The position numbers and the translations under genes are program-made. Under the pieces are notes generated by a model. The model worked only from the letters and a program-made list of their open reading frames with translations. It was not told the DNA's origin and searched no databases. A stretch of DNA of 64,000 nt from a virus. The DNA lies in the IMG/VR virus record IMGVR_UViG_3300008259_000023, positions 1 to 64,000 of that record. One strand, written 5' to 3'. Shown piece by piece: positions 50,001 to 59,334 of this stretch; the stretch's first letter is position 1; each line of letters starts with the position of its first letter.

Positions 50001-52483
50001 CTAACGTCAAAAAATGTAAATACACCTGTTGAAAGTTCGGTCATCTTAAAGGCGTTGAATTGCCTATTGGTACCGAAACTCACGATGGCATTTTGATCAG
50101 CCAAAACCGCTACAGATAAACTATTGTATCCATTCCATCCGCTAGGAAATCCGTTCGTGAATGAAGGTGAGTCAACGTATTTGTCAACCTGCTTGATTAT
50201 TGAGAATCCTGTGGTGGTTTCGATCCAATTACCTTTTACAACGGAAAGATCATTCTCCTTGCCAAAAACTACTCTAATCTGGTTAGAATCAGTTCCTCCT
50301 CTAAAATGGACAGGACCTGAAATTGAAGTAGCGTCCTTACCATCCAAAAAGATTGTATCAGAAAGTGACGTATCACTTAATGAATAGTATTTTTGCCAAA
50401 AAACTGGATCACTATCGGGGGTAAGATTTCCCGTGATAGTAGAGGGAACAGAGGCGATCGATTGCCAATACTCTCCTCCATATAAAACAATTACGCCGGT
50501 GGGATAAAATGAGGTTGTATTCCAATCGCCCACATAGCTTGTAGCAAAAATTTGATAATCGTCGTGGACAGAAACTCTGTAAGTTTTGTTTCCGTAACTT
50601 CCAGGTACGACTAAGCGAATAACTGAATCAGTCCCAGATGGTGCTGAAATCCAGCCAATCGAAGTAATCTCTCCAGCTGCTCCGGAAAAACTTTTAGCAA
50701 TATCACCGGTTCCACCTTGGCCAATTAAACCATTGAAGTAATAATCATTACCAACGGCATAAGAATCACCAGGGATCCAGCGTATTTGCGATCCGGAAAA
50801 ATCCCCATTCTCTACGAGATCGAATTTTTCTTGAAGCGTTCCTCTGCTTCCTTCCGGCCAAGCAATTCTAAAAACTATTTTTTTGCTAACTGGTATCTCA
50901 TTCTTAAATGTGATTGAGATATAAGAGCATCCTGCATCAACAGGAGTAGATCCGTTGAATGATCCTAACTTATCGTCTGGACCGGTGAAGTCCAATAGAT
51001 TTACTTGCTGATCACCAATAACTAGACTTCCAGAAGTCGCACCAACAAAACCTGTGGTACCAAATCCTCCTGTTATGCCCAGCCAAGGTCCGAATTCAGC
51101 ATAATCTGGAATGGAAGCTTCCGGTGTTCTTTTCAAAGAATATAATCTATCCAGCTTATCAGTAATATAGAAAAGCTTATCTGGATTATTCTGGTTAATG
51201 TCCAATGCACCAGGAATCCATCCGGTTGCTCCCTCGTAATAGAGACGAACACCGCCGGTTGAACTCTGGAAAGCACTAACATTGTTATAGTAATATCCTA
51301 AATTGTCTCTGGTGGGTTTGGGTAGATTTAAATTTCCGGGTTCATCTTTGTAATCCCAGAAGAAATCACCATTTAATTTAAAAGATCCTGTATCATTTCT
51401 AGAAACGTATGCTCCGAAGTAACGATTGATCGTGTAAAGATCAGAATCGTCGTCATCAAAATAGAATTCTAGATTCAAAAGATTGGCACAAACTATCCCA
51501 TTTCTTTCAAATCCTCCAGTCATTGTGGCTTCGAAGTCGATCATAGGGATCGAACTCGTGCTTCTAAAATAAGAATCAAGGATTTCTCCTTTTTGTCCTA
51601 GCACTCCGGAGGTCAGGTTTACACCATTCCAATACGTGTAGGCATTGCCCATTCCGAAAGTAACCGGAGATTGGTTATAATTCTGGTCTCGGTACAGATT
51701 ACGGATATAATTTCCGATTGTTGTTCCCTCTCTAAGATCAAAAGTAGCAATACTCTGACAATTAGGAAGTATCTGATCTTCGAAATACGCAGAAACATCG
51801 CTAACCTCAGGATAAAATGCAAGCTCGTCAAAAAGCGCAACGTTACCCTGTCCAGAAATGATTGTATAAGTTGAATAAGAATCTACACCGGTGATAAACT
51901 GTCCCGCTGTGTAAGTTACTGGATTACCAGATAAATCGATTCCATAGCTAACAGAAAATACATCAGAAGAAGTAGGGTTTTGGATCACTTTATATGTTTT
52001 CCCAGCAACAATACTTGTTACGTTTGTTGTGTAAGGAAAAGAAAGTGGGTTTGGAACTTTGAATATAACAAAGTAATCAGGAATAACATCTTTAATCCAT
52101 AAAGGAGCAAAGTATCTGAAATTTTCCGGATAGTTTTTATCAACCAGAGTTGAAGCACCAGACGCGTAGAAAAAATCATACTGATCGTTGAAGGTGGTGC
52201 TCGACTGTAGGTTTCCGTCTGTTAGACTGGCAGACTCGAAGATAACCTCGTTAGGGGTTGATCCTCTTTGAAAAAAATTGAAGACATCAGTAGCATAAGA
52301 TTGCTGACCTGTAACCTCAAATTTTTTGTACCTATTATTTGATAGCGTGGTGTTTACATCCAAAGAATTCAGCCAAACTTTATTCTGGGAATCCACCGCG
52401 ATGCGGAAATTCCCAGTTAGTTTAGGATTCGTTCTAAGAATTTGAAACGAAGTATTACTATCGTATAATTTTTCTCCTGCCAT
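47012..52483 (-). CDS. very large virion structural protein (tail/baseplate)
   Basis: Encodes 1823 residues, the largest product in the window. Starts MAGEKLYDSNTSFQILRTNP. Beta-rich throughout with many Tyr, Asn, Ser and Gly, and scattered short GxTG tracts (FGTTGFVGATSG; FVGATSGSLVIG). The C-terminal 250 residues include helical parts (DEINLAAAAAVTQIQNM; SIEDDIREYIALNVIPI) as in baseplate or sheath-associated proteins. I cannot assign a T4 counterpart. In T4 the large baseplate proteins are gp6, gp7 and gp10. Confidence 0.7.
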   Translation of the reverse strand: MAGEKLYDSNTSFQILRTNPKLTGNFRIAVDSQNKVWLNSLDVNTTLSNNRYKKFEVTGQQSYATDVFNFFQRGSTPNEVIFESASLTDGNLQSSTTFNDQYDFFYASGASTLVDKNYPENFRYFAPLWIKDVIPDYFVIFKVPNPLSFPYTTNVTSIVAGKTYKVIQNPTSSDVFSVSYGIDLSGNPVTYTAGQFITGVDSYSTYTIISGQGNVALFDELAFYPEVSDVSAYFEDQILPNCQSIATFDLREGTTIGNYIRNLYRDQNYNQSPVTFGMGNAYTYWNGVNLTSGVLGQKGEILDSYFRSTSSIPMIDFEATMTGGFERNGIVCANLLNLEFYFDDDDSDLYTINRYFGAYVSRNDTGSFKLNGDFFWDYKDEPGNLNLPKPTRDNLGYYYNNVSAFQSSTGGVRLYYEGATGWIPGALDINQNNPDKLFYITDKLDRLYSLKRTPEASIPDYAEFGPWLGITGGFGTTGFVGATSGSLVIGDQQVNLLDFTGPDDKLGSFNGSTPVDAGCSYISITFKNEIPVSKKIVFRIAWPEGSRGTLQEKFDLVENGDFSGSQIRWIPGDSYAVGNDYYFNGLIGQGGTGDIAKSFSGAAGEITSIGWISAPSGTDSVIRLVVPGSYGNKTYRVSVHDDYQIFATSYVGDWNTTSFYPTGVIVLYGGEYWQSIASVPSTITGNLTPDSDPVFWQKYYSLSDTSLSDTIFLDGKDATSISGPVHFRGGTDSNQIRVVFGKENDLSVVKGNWIETTTGFSIIKQVDKYVDSPSFTNGFPSGWNGYNSLSVAVLADQNAIVSFGTNRQFNAFKMTELSTGVFTFFDVRDLDFDFYSSVYATTPTPEFYRYFQLISNQAGNIINGVKYLVQTGSITYNGTVYTPGKIFIGTSSANLFIDNIQSGPKSIVVPAEFTKLVYSDSSATYNVPVDAENNIGKFQGFIGIESISTINRDPNLTPKEYQFEGNKLTNEYDYLEENYTTGRANFSRIVPIVNKWVYTGGTDARGNMYRLNLTPAFSTTNFSPSLEKETPDPNYLTHEWFVLEGLPQQYPPSALENQNSYLPYKVDLDTLRSADPTNSLYFSDTFTVEGTDYLGAYSNSTLPTKEFFTPLYFNKSNGFYETLFRGVKIQFRKRSTLTNPTNDLDRYVPNYRGYEGYKFSAILRIVEEDSTSIQSPVQYEVIENATQQFVLLVCYVTINDYRANVLGHTGATGFSPYLDYILMYSLIDKKKNSGIGLTASTPQELYKIGDTKLSVALDLSVTSGSSVTSFTDPGVIYSIPNPDYDSDLREEINLFYPQGANTLIGSTGAGSFSVPSNTSTYPWPTGRSISFVNFGPIDSLNYTFNIPFSPTSPATIPLGSKLTYEDKPVFQLSGGENYFDFIIKRISTAEIAKRFNNLNPYISYNSYYWDSATSSTLVDTQSLNMNFLKPSYLSRNTGLRPAPSVQGPSTLGVSTITTYDIVDGGIQYASDLARYNGGYEPLTRKSILFKNDKTDTIVGYTAIDLSFRNCTFAPNQKGFGLIKNLCYTKVSTNKGLLDKAANLPQGPVYPLVGLTPVAKKDFSIFQSNWESGYYNLFSDVFSETPVAGTRSMKEYNSFFGSKMMRTPDNILASTFITLPVSRLSGNSNVDEINLAAAAAVTQIQNMPITSSGTGIGQLDTAFVSVDLQVLDLNIYPDVEVFYQLLDSNQLFGIIRLDRILRRFLLNAGVKNVFQQNMISEFGVGNPNSIEDDIREYIALNVIPIFTAQSFNLYVKQVSDPSTDNGGLRYVVGDILGKDRYKEGYKPEDGLSLVKISELVYTFTYDVPATSNWSLNFSFGIQKI

Positions 52484-52501
52484 TATGCTCTATATAACGT
52501 T

Positions 52502-55500
52502 TTATAGACTCGGTGAGACATTTGTTAATGGAGAGCGTAAATCATCGGTCTTGAATCTTCCTGTTACTTTTACATCGAAAGAGAAAACGTCAGAATATCT
52601 GGGTTTGATATCAATTCCGATAGTTTTTGAATAAGTAATATTAGTTAAATTACCATTTAATCTAAATCCTCCTATGTAACCAAGCTTGTCCACTGGTCTG
52701 AATTGGAATATCACTGGGATGATAATTGAATTGGAAATTCCAGTCCCAATAATTGTTGTAGATAAAGAAGTTGTTCCAGGAACTTGGATCGACGAATTAG
52801 TAGCTGGTGCTAAGAACAGATAAGAACCACAAGAGTATTTACCTATTAAGAACTCGTCATTCTGTTCAAATCCCAATTTCATCGGATACATCGAATCTGT
52901 TCTATTAGAACCAGAAGGACCGGTAACAAAAGGAGTATTAACCTGTCTGTAACCTAGCTGTTTGTAGTAATCATTCTGATTTACGTCGGTCTCGAAATAA
53001 AGAGATTGTCTGAACGCAGGATAAACGATAGTACCGTTTGCATAATTAGGCTTAACTAATTCCTGGAATGCAGTTCCATTCCCGTTATTAAGTGAAGGAT
53101 GATTAATATGCACGCTGAATTCTGATAATGGACCATTACCGATAGGTGTTCTTGCCCCGGTGCCACCTGTATATCCGCCTGACCAAACAGAAGCGTTAGA
53201 TCCGCCACTTAAAGATCCACTTGGACTGATCAAGGTAGGATCATGAGGAATTAGCTGGTTACCGTTTACAGGAACCGCTCCCGCATAATCATAATTTGAT
53301 GCATAAGCGGCATCATTAATTACATAGAGTGTTCTATCACCTCCAACGGATTTGTATCTTGGATACATCCATTGGCTGTATAAGTTTGCTGAAGCATATG
53401 GAGGTGCTTGTGAGGTTGACATGTTGTCAGGACTTCCTGTAGGACCGATAATATCGGCTGGTTCCAAAGATCTTTGGCTTACAGGTACATCCTCGTATCT
53501 GAGATTCTGAGCATAACCAATTAACGGCGGAATAGAATCAGAAACCTTAACACTCATAGAACCTGGCAGCAAAGAAGATAATTCAAGAGGACTTGCTGCT
53601 ACATTCGAAATCTTCAAGCTTAATGTAGTGGTACTGATCTTTCCTGCGTCTGTTGTTAAAGGATTCTGGTAAACATTTGAAAATGGTTGAACTTCCAATG
53701 AAACTGTCGATCCGGGAGCAACAGAACCCGCAGGGATCTGCAGATCTGAGCTGATGATCTCCACTGCCAATTCTCCAACCTGCTGGTTAACAAGTGCACG
53801 CAATGCGTCAACCTGATTCTGAAGGTCGACCAATTTTTGGTAGAGATTAATAACCGTTCCATCATTACCAAAGAAACCGGAAGCAATTCCGTTTGCTGTG
53901 TGATAGAAGGTTCTATTATTAGTCTCAAATTGCTCGGACAAGTGAGAGTTCAATCCTTGAGCAGATAATTCCTGCTTCATGATGACCAATGCTTGATCCG
54001 TGCTATTGTTTAATACTGTAGTTAATTGTGATTCAGTTGTTAAATTCTCTGGGAATGTAACAATAACAGAATTAGAGTATGGAGAAAGGAGAGGATTGTC
54101 TGGCCATCCAGCTTCTGAGATCGATAAGATCTGGATCTCTAACTGCTCACCTTTAGTGATAGCAATATCTAGCTGATTGATGTTGACAACGTCTGCATTA
54201 TCTGGATTTTCATCCGCCCAAACATAAGTTCCTGATTCAATATTATAGATCTTTTTTCTAACCTCAGTTTTAATAACTACCCAGTTAGAAAAAGCTCCTG
54301 TTTTTCTTTCGCCATTTAAATCTTGGTATTCGATTTGTTCGGTTGGTTGAACCGCACCCGATTGGCTTCTATACCTGTAACGGATTTGGAATTGAATAAC
54401 AGCCTGTGGACCCGTTTCTGGACTTTCCTTTGGCTCGGGAATAGGCCAAAAACCTCTTACACGATATTTAGGTGGTTCAGAAAGCTGAGGTACATCCAAA
54501 GACGTTGTTCTGATAGACTGAACAACAGAATCATAAAGTTGAGATTTTTGATTCCTTTGAATTGTTAAGCTATTTAATTGTGACTGTAAAGAATTTACCT
54601 GAGAAGGATCCGATACCTGGTTGAAGGAAGGCTGAGTTATAGCCACCAAAGAAGATAAACCTGACGTTTGAACCGTTGAAACCGGACTGGTCAAAGATAA
54701 TCCACTTGTTGGAAGCGAAGAAACGCCAACCGAACCCTGTAAGGTATTCACTTGAGATCTCACTCTATTGATTGCCTGGTCAAGCTCTGAAATTTCGCTT
54801 TTTAATTGAGATTTCTGAGCCAGCAGATCATTCAGTTGCGTGGTACTTGTGTTATCCGTTAATTGCTTATTGATCTGGACAACTTTGAAGTCTGTGGTAT
54901 TAACAACTGGAGTGTTCGGGATTAAACCTTGGATGGCAGAAACTTTTCTTTCCTTAGCCATTCCAAAGAAAATCTGACCAATGTCAGCAACCTGTGTGTT
55001 GTAATAGGTCTCAAGACTTTGAACTCCTAATGGAGTTGTGATGGTCAATTCTGAGCTCCAGAATGTAACCCCTGTTGACCATTGTGAACCAATCAGATTG
55101 AAATTATCGTCTAGGGTTTTGAAGAAAATACCCTGTCTTTCGTTGTATCCGACATTAACGTCGATATACTTGGGAGAAAATTGTTGGGAAACAAAACTTA
55201 AGGAATTCTCACCAATAGAAATTGGCTGATATCCAGCAACTCTTGTTACCTGAACCGATCCTTGGCTTCTGTCGATAGAAACGATTCTATATCTTGATCC
55301 GTCTTCTGTTGCCAATAGATCGTTTACATCAAGGGTTTTTCCTCCTTGTATATTACTAGTGACATCAGTATAATTAAGTGTATCTAAGGAATAGTTTCTT
55401 CTAGTCTCCTGTCTGGCTGTTCCGGATGCATCATATACAGTTACAACATCATCATAAACACCTAAAACACTGAAATTTCCAACATTAGCTAGTGTTCTCA

Positions 55501-56143
55501 AAGGAAGTTGTAAAATGTCCTCGTCAACAAAATAGTTGATACCAGCGTTGGTCAATTCCGTGACAAATTCTGTATAGGTAAGATCGTTCCTACCTTTGAG
55601 ATTACTGTCGAAGAAAGTTCTTTCTGTGTCTGTTAATGTGTTAGCGATGATTCTGCGGCAAAGGATACGATCTGCATTCTCGACCATCAATCTATCATTC
55701 TCTGATAAGGCTGATATCTGATTGGTAAGATCGATTTGAACGTAGAGAAGAGGCGTTAAAAAGCTCTCAAAAAACCAGTTATTTTTGGTTCCGAATGTTT
55801 TTGGAACATTCAAACCAATTAATGCAGGAGGATCCTGCAGTGGCTGGGCTTTATAGATTTGAGCGTACGTCCCGTCCGCGTTTCTAACAGTAGAAGCATT
55901 TGTGCCTAAACCGGCCAAAGCTTCAACGTTATTATCGAGTCTATCGATTTGATTTTGCAGATATCCAAATCCTGGTACGCTAACTACTCGAGGTGTTCCA
56001 TTTTCATCCAAAATTTGGATTTCTACAGATTCGTTTGTCGAGGTAGCAACCTGATTTAAACCTTGAATAATTTCAAGAGCGTTTGTTTGTAGCCTCAGAA
56101 ACTGGGCGATTAAAGAACTTATCGAATTCTGGGTAGCAGCCAT
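52502..56143 (-). CDS. large virion protein with coiled coil and FN3-like region
   Basis: Encodes 1213 residues. N-terminal helices (SSLIAQFLRLQTNALEIIQG), mixed domains, a coiled coil at about 430-475 (LNDLLAQKSQLKSEISELDQ), a Ser/Thr/Gln-rich linker, a fibronectin III-like beta domain (KYRVRGFWPIPEPKES to SEAGWPDNPLLSPYSNSVIV) and a second coiled coil (LYQKLVDLQNQVDALRALVN). The C-terminal 400 residues are beta-rich with Gly/Asn/Pro loops. Likely a baseplate wedge or tail fibre hinge protein; no T4 homologue can be named. Confidence 0.7.
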   Translation of the reverse strand: MAATQNSISSLIAQFLRLQTNALEIIQGLNQVATSTNESVEIQILDENGTPRVVSVPGFGYLQNQIDRLDNNVEALAGLGTNASTVRNADGTYAQIYKAQPLQDPPALIGLNVPKTFGTKNNWFFESFLTPLLYVQIDLTNQISALSENDRLMVENADRILCRRIIANTLTDTERTFFDSNLKGRNDLTYTEFVTELTNAGINYFVDEDILQLPLRTLANVGNFSVLGVYDDVVTVYDASGTARQETRRNYSLDTLNYTDVTSNIQGGKTLDVNDLLATEDGSRYRIVSIDRSQGSVQVTRVAGYQPISIGENSLSFVSQQFSPKYIDVNVGYNERQGIFFKTLDDNFNLIGSQWSTGVTFWSSELTITTPLGVQSLETYYNTQVADIGQIFFGMAKERKVSAIQGLIPNTPVVNTTDFKVVQINKQLTDNTSTTQLNDLLAQKSQLKSEISELDQAINRVRSQVNTLQGSVGVSSLPTSGLSLTSPVSTVQTSGLSSLVAITQPSFNQVSDPSQVNSLQSQLNSLTIQRNQKSQLYDSVVQSIRTTSLDVPQLSEPPKYRVRGFWPIPEPKESPETGPQAVIQFQIRYRYRSQSGAVQPTEQIEYQDLNGERKTGAFSNWVVIKTEVRKKIYNIESGTYVWADENPDNADVVNINQLDIAITKGEQLEIQILSISEAGWPDNPLLSPYSNSVIVTFPENLTTESQLTTVLNNSTDQALVIMKQELSAQGLNSHLSEQFETNNRTFYHTANGIASGFFGNDGTVINLYQKLVDLQNQVDALRALVNQQVGELAVEIISSDLQIPAGSVAPGSTVSLEVQPFSNVYQNPLTTDAGKISTTTLSLKISNVAASPLELSSLLPGSMSVKVSDSIPPLIGYAQNLRYEDVPVSQRSLEPADIIGPTGSPDNMSTSQAPPYASANLYSQWMYPRYKSVGGDRTLYVINDAAYASNYDYAGAVPVNGNQLIPHDPTLISPSGSLSGGSNASVWSGGYTGGTGARTPIGNGPLSEFSVHINHPSLNNGNGTAFQELVKPNYANGTIVYPAFRQSLYFETDVNQNDYYKQLGYRQVNTPFVTGPSGSNRTDSMYPMKLGFEQNDEFLIGKYSCGSYLFLAPATNSSIQVPGTTSLSTTIIGTGISNSIIIPVIFQFRPVDKLGYIGGFRLNGNLTNITYSKTIGIDIKPRYSDVFSFDVKVTGRFKTDDLRSPLTNVSPSL

Positions 56144-56145
56144 TC

Positions 56146-58356
56146 TTACGGATTATTTGTTAAAGATTTACCTACGATATCAGCTTGGAAAATTAAATTT
56201 TCATCGTCCACACAAACGATATCTATCGTTGGTATATTAGACTCTTGGGCGAAATCGTCCTTGTCCAAGACCAAGATAGTAGTTGAGTATGCAATGCCAC
56301 TAGGTGAAGATAAAGGATATCTTCCTAATGCGTTTGTCAAAATTGTTACTACGAAATCGTTCGGATATACTTGATCTCCGAAAGATAAACGAAGTGTTTG
56401 ACCTCTTTTCCAATTATTAGAACTATCATCAATGCGGATAGTTAAATCGGATGTTAAACTGAGAGGAGTACCTCCGTTAACATGTTTATAGTAGTTACCA
56501 AAAGGTAGCAATGGAACAATGTTATTAGATGACGTACTAAACGTCACCACGTTATTTCCTGCACCGATTGTGTAGTTCTGAGTATTGTTCGAAATTGTAA
56601 CCTGATTAGGAATATCGCGATTAACCAAAACTCCTAATCCCTGTCTAATTACGTCCAAATTATAGGAGATTTCGATAGAAGGAATATCATTATTGATAAT
56701 CGCTCTGATCAATTCGTAATTCTGATTAATCAAACCTACAATTGCCTGGGTATTGGTGAAAAGAGCCTGATTGGCTGCAATCGTTGATTCCAAAGCATTT
56801 ATTCTTTGATTCAAATCCAAAGCTGAATCTGAAGTTAGAACCAGATTTTCTAGACTGGTAATTCTTTGCTCGAGTGATGTGAACTGAGCTGCACCGTTAT
56901 TTAAAGTTGATGAAGCATCTTGAAGAACATTCACAGCGTCCATGAACATGGAAAGTGAGAATGGAGAGTAGTCGTTAATAGCCTGCTCAACACCAGTCTG
57001 GTCAACATCTACGTCAAACTTCAGGTTGATTTTGAAGCCGTACGAGTTTCCGTTGAGTTTGGTTACGATGTTTGGTTTGTACTTCTTAAGACGAGGGATG
57101 TATGTTTCGCCACCTGATGTTACAACATCATCTAAGAATAAAACTCCATAGAGGTTAGTTGCCGAATCACCTGGATTTGCAGGATCATAAACATCATAGT
57201 AAATAAGAACCGCATTAAAATCAAAATTCTCTGCATCCGCCGTAGCGTTGTACTCAGAGAAAGTTGAAATACTTGGGTTTGTTATAATATCATAATAAGA
57301 ATTGGTATCGAAATCGATCCCAATTGAATCCAGCTTTGTCCTAGCATACGTTAAACTGTTGTATGGTGGAGTTGCTGTGTTTGTTTTTGTTAAAATTAAA
57401 GAAGTAGGATCGGTGAAAGTAGCATCGTTGAAATACGTATTAGCTACTGCTCTTGGAGAATACCAGTTTCCTGATCCTGTTGTTCCGTTTGTTGTATCGG
57501 TATAGGTCGCACTAGGCTGGCCAATAACATCATCGTCGAAAATAGCTAAAGTTGACAATCCGCTAGGATTGACTTCAGTATAAGATCTTCCGCTCAAATA
57601 TTCGTCATTCAATGGATCGGTTGGATTATTAGTCCAGGTTGTATCCAATGTATAGTTTTGATCTACTACATTTTTGAAGAGAACGGTTGGCGTAGATCCA
57701 TCTTTAGTAGGAACGTAAACATAAACTTCAGTGTATGCGTTATTCTCGTTCTTAACTGAATTTACGATGTCTAATTCTCCAACGTATTGAACAACACGAT
57801 TGTAAGTTGCTCCTGTCAATCCAAATGAACCGGTTACTCCAGCTACAGGATCACCTTCAACATATCTTTTTTGTGTGATTGGTAATCCGTCTGTAACTAT
57901 GACAGTATTCTGGTCGAGCGTTGAAGCAACCTCAGTTGATGATGCGGGTTGGAAACGCATAGCTCCAACCTCCTTCAACCATTTGAAGAAAACCCTTTCT
58001 GAAATATTCTGCTTCAAAGTAGGATCGTATTCATCCGTACTTGTGATAGTCGTTTCTAGATTTAAACAGTAGCTCTGGAAACTTTGAGAAAATGCTACAT
58101 TTCCATCAGCGGGGACAAGAACATTACTTCCTGAACTCCAATCAAGAAATGCTGAATCCGGTGCAGGCAGTTTAACTGTATTCCCTGTTGCGTCGAAATA
58201 ATCAATATCTGGGATGTTTAAAAGAGCAAACTTCGAAAACTTAAATTTATTAGTTGAGTTATTGAAAGTAAACGACAGATCCTCTGCAGCGGACGTGAAC
58301 GTATAAAAAGTTCCGCCGGTCAGCTGTAAAGGTTGTATAAAAGGGGTTTTAGCCAT
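56146..58356 (-). CDS. large virion structural protein
   Basis: Encodes 736 residues. Beta-rich N-terminal part (FYTFTSAAEDLSFTFNNSTN), a coiled coil near 500-560 (QFTSLEQRITSLENLVLTSD; LDLNQRINALESTIAANQAL) and a C-terminal beta domain ending in VCVDDENLIFQADIVGK. GVTGSFGLTGATYNR is one of the scattered GxTG tracts. Probably baseplate or fibre-attachment; the neighbouring gene is 2 bp away. Confidence 0.65.
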   Translation of the reverse strand: MAKTPFIQPLQLTGGTFYTFTSAAEDLSFTFNNSTNKFKFSKFALLNIPDIDYFDATGNTVKLPAPDSAFLDWSSGSNVLVPADGNVAFSQSFQSYCLNLETTITSTDEYDPTLKQNISERVFFKWLKEVGAMRFQPASSTEVASTLDQNTVIVTDGLPITQKRYVEGDPVAGVTGSFGLTGATYNRVVQYVGELDIVNSVKNENNAYTEVYVYVPTKDGSTPTVLFKNVVDQNYTLDTTWTNNPTDPLNDEYLSGRSYTEVNPSGLSTLAIFDDDVIGQPSATYTDTTNGTTGSGNWYSPRAVANTYFNDATFTDPTSLILTKTNTATPPYNSLTYARTKLDSIGIDFDTNSYYDIITNPSISTFSEYNATADAENFDFNAVLIYYDVYDPANPGDSATNLYGVLFLDDVVTSGGETYIPRLKKYKPNIVTKLNGNSYGFKINLKFDVDVDQTGVEQAINDYSPFSLSMFMDAVNVLQDASSTLNNGAAQFTSLEQRITSLENLVLTSDSALDLNQRINALESTIAANQALFTNTQAIVGLINQNYELIRAIINNDIPSIEISYNLDVIRQGLGVLVNRDIPNQVTISNNTQNYTIGAGNNVVTFSTSSNNIVPLLPFGNYYKHVNGGTPLSLTSDLTIRIDDSSNNWKRGQTLRLSFGDQVYPNDFVVTILTNALGRYPLSSPSGIAYSTTILVLDKDDFAQESNIPTIDIVCVDDENLIFQADIVGKSLTNNP

Positions 58357-58382
58357 TTTCCTGAGCTATTATTTAATTAAAA

Positions 58383-59288
58383 TTAAAAGGACATGTTAGT
58401 AGCTCCTAGTACTACCCATGATCCTTTTTGTGTTGCTTGCGCACCAGCCACTCTTGGTTCCCATCTCAAAGTGATTGAAGATTGATATTGAGAGTTGGCT
58501 GTGACAACGATACCAGCTGAAGGCCAGTTTCCGTATGCTGCAGCTGTATTGAAGCCTGTATAATAAGAGGTAGAACCAGTTACACCGGTGAAGATGTATC
58601 CCGTTGCTCCCTTAGTGTTAACGATAGTGACAGTGAAACCTGCAGGAATGTTAGAAGCTGTTCCGCCAGACGTTTCAGAAACTTTCATGTAAAAACCTGT
58701 TGGACCGCAATCTGCGAAAATCACATTCTCTGTTCCGGTGATTGCATAGGGTGAGTTAAGTGATGAAGTTACACCACCACCGCTAAGCGAAGCATTATTT
58801 GATGCAGGGAATTCCTGACTGGCTGTTAGACCGGTTGTGTAAGTGGTATTTCCCAAGAGGGTAAATCCTGCTGGACCGATTGCCAAAGACGAATTCGCAT
58901 TTAATCTTCCGTTGAAGTTAGCTGTTCCGCCTGCTGTGAATGTTCCGGTTGAGGTCACGGTGGTTGTTCCACTGAATGTAACTGCTCCAGAACCAGTTAA
59001 GGTTGTTGTTGAAAGACCGGTAAACGATCCTGCACCATTAGAAAGAATCTGTGCTGCTGCAGTTGATCCTGTTGGGACCTGAATGGAATTAAATTGTCCG
59101 ATTTTCGCGGATACCCTTCCGGTTGGCTGGGTGGAAATATCCAGGATTCCATTATTTGTATCAATTCCAAAATTGGTGGAATAGGTGTTTACCCAGTTTT
59201 CCAGAGTGATGAAATTGGAATTGATGGTTGTTCTTGATCCAGAGATAGAATCAGTTCCCAAGATTTCGGTGATGCTTATCGTTGACAT
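58383..59288 (-). CDS. tail fibre protein with beta-repeat shaft
   Basis: Encodes 301 residues. Residues 75-145 are low-complexity Thr/Gly/Ser repeats (FTGLSTTTLTGSGAVTFSG; TTVTSTGTFTAGGTANFNGR), typical of trimeric beta-prism fibre shafts. Then a globular C-terminal half with Gly/Thr-rich loops (VTIVNTKGATGYIFTGVTGS). N-terminus: MSTISITEILGTDSISGSR. Likely a receptor-binding fibre. Divergent from phoH. Confidence 0.7.
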   Translation of the reverse strand: MSTISITEILGTDSISGSRTTINSNFITLENWVNTYSTNFGIDTNNGILDISTQPTGRVSAKIGQFNSIQVPTGSTAAAQILSNGAGSFTGLSTTTLTGSGAVTFSGTTTVTSTGTFTAGGTANFNGRLNANSSLAIGPAGFTLLGNTTYTTGLTASQEFPASNNASLSGGGVTSSLNSPYAITGTENVIFADCGPTGFYMKVSETSGGTASNIPAGFTVTIVNTKGATGYIFTGVTGSTSYYTGFNTAAAYGNWPSAGIVVTANSQYQSSITLRWEPRVAGAQATQKGSWVVLGATNMSF

Positions 59289-59316
59289 AGTTTTTTTTCT
59301 TATTTCAGCTGTTGAA

Positions 59317-59324
59317 TATATATC
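59317..59324 (-). promoter_or_regulatory. candidate late promoter octamer GATATATA
   Basis: Minus strand reads CTCGATATATATTCAACAGC, 28 bp before the ATG at 59288. Located in the 46-bp space between divergent fibre and phoH genes. Confidence 0.4.
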
Positions 59325-59334
59325 GAGTTCATAT

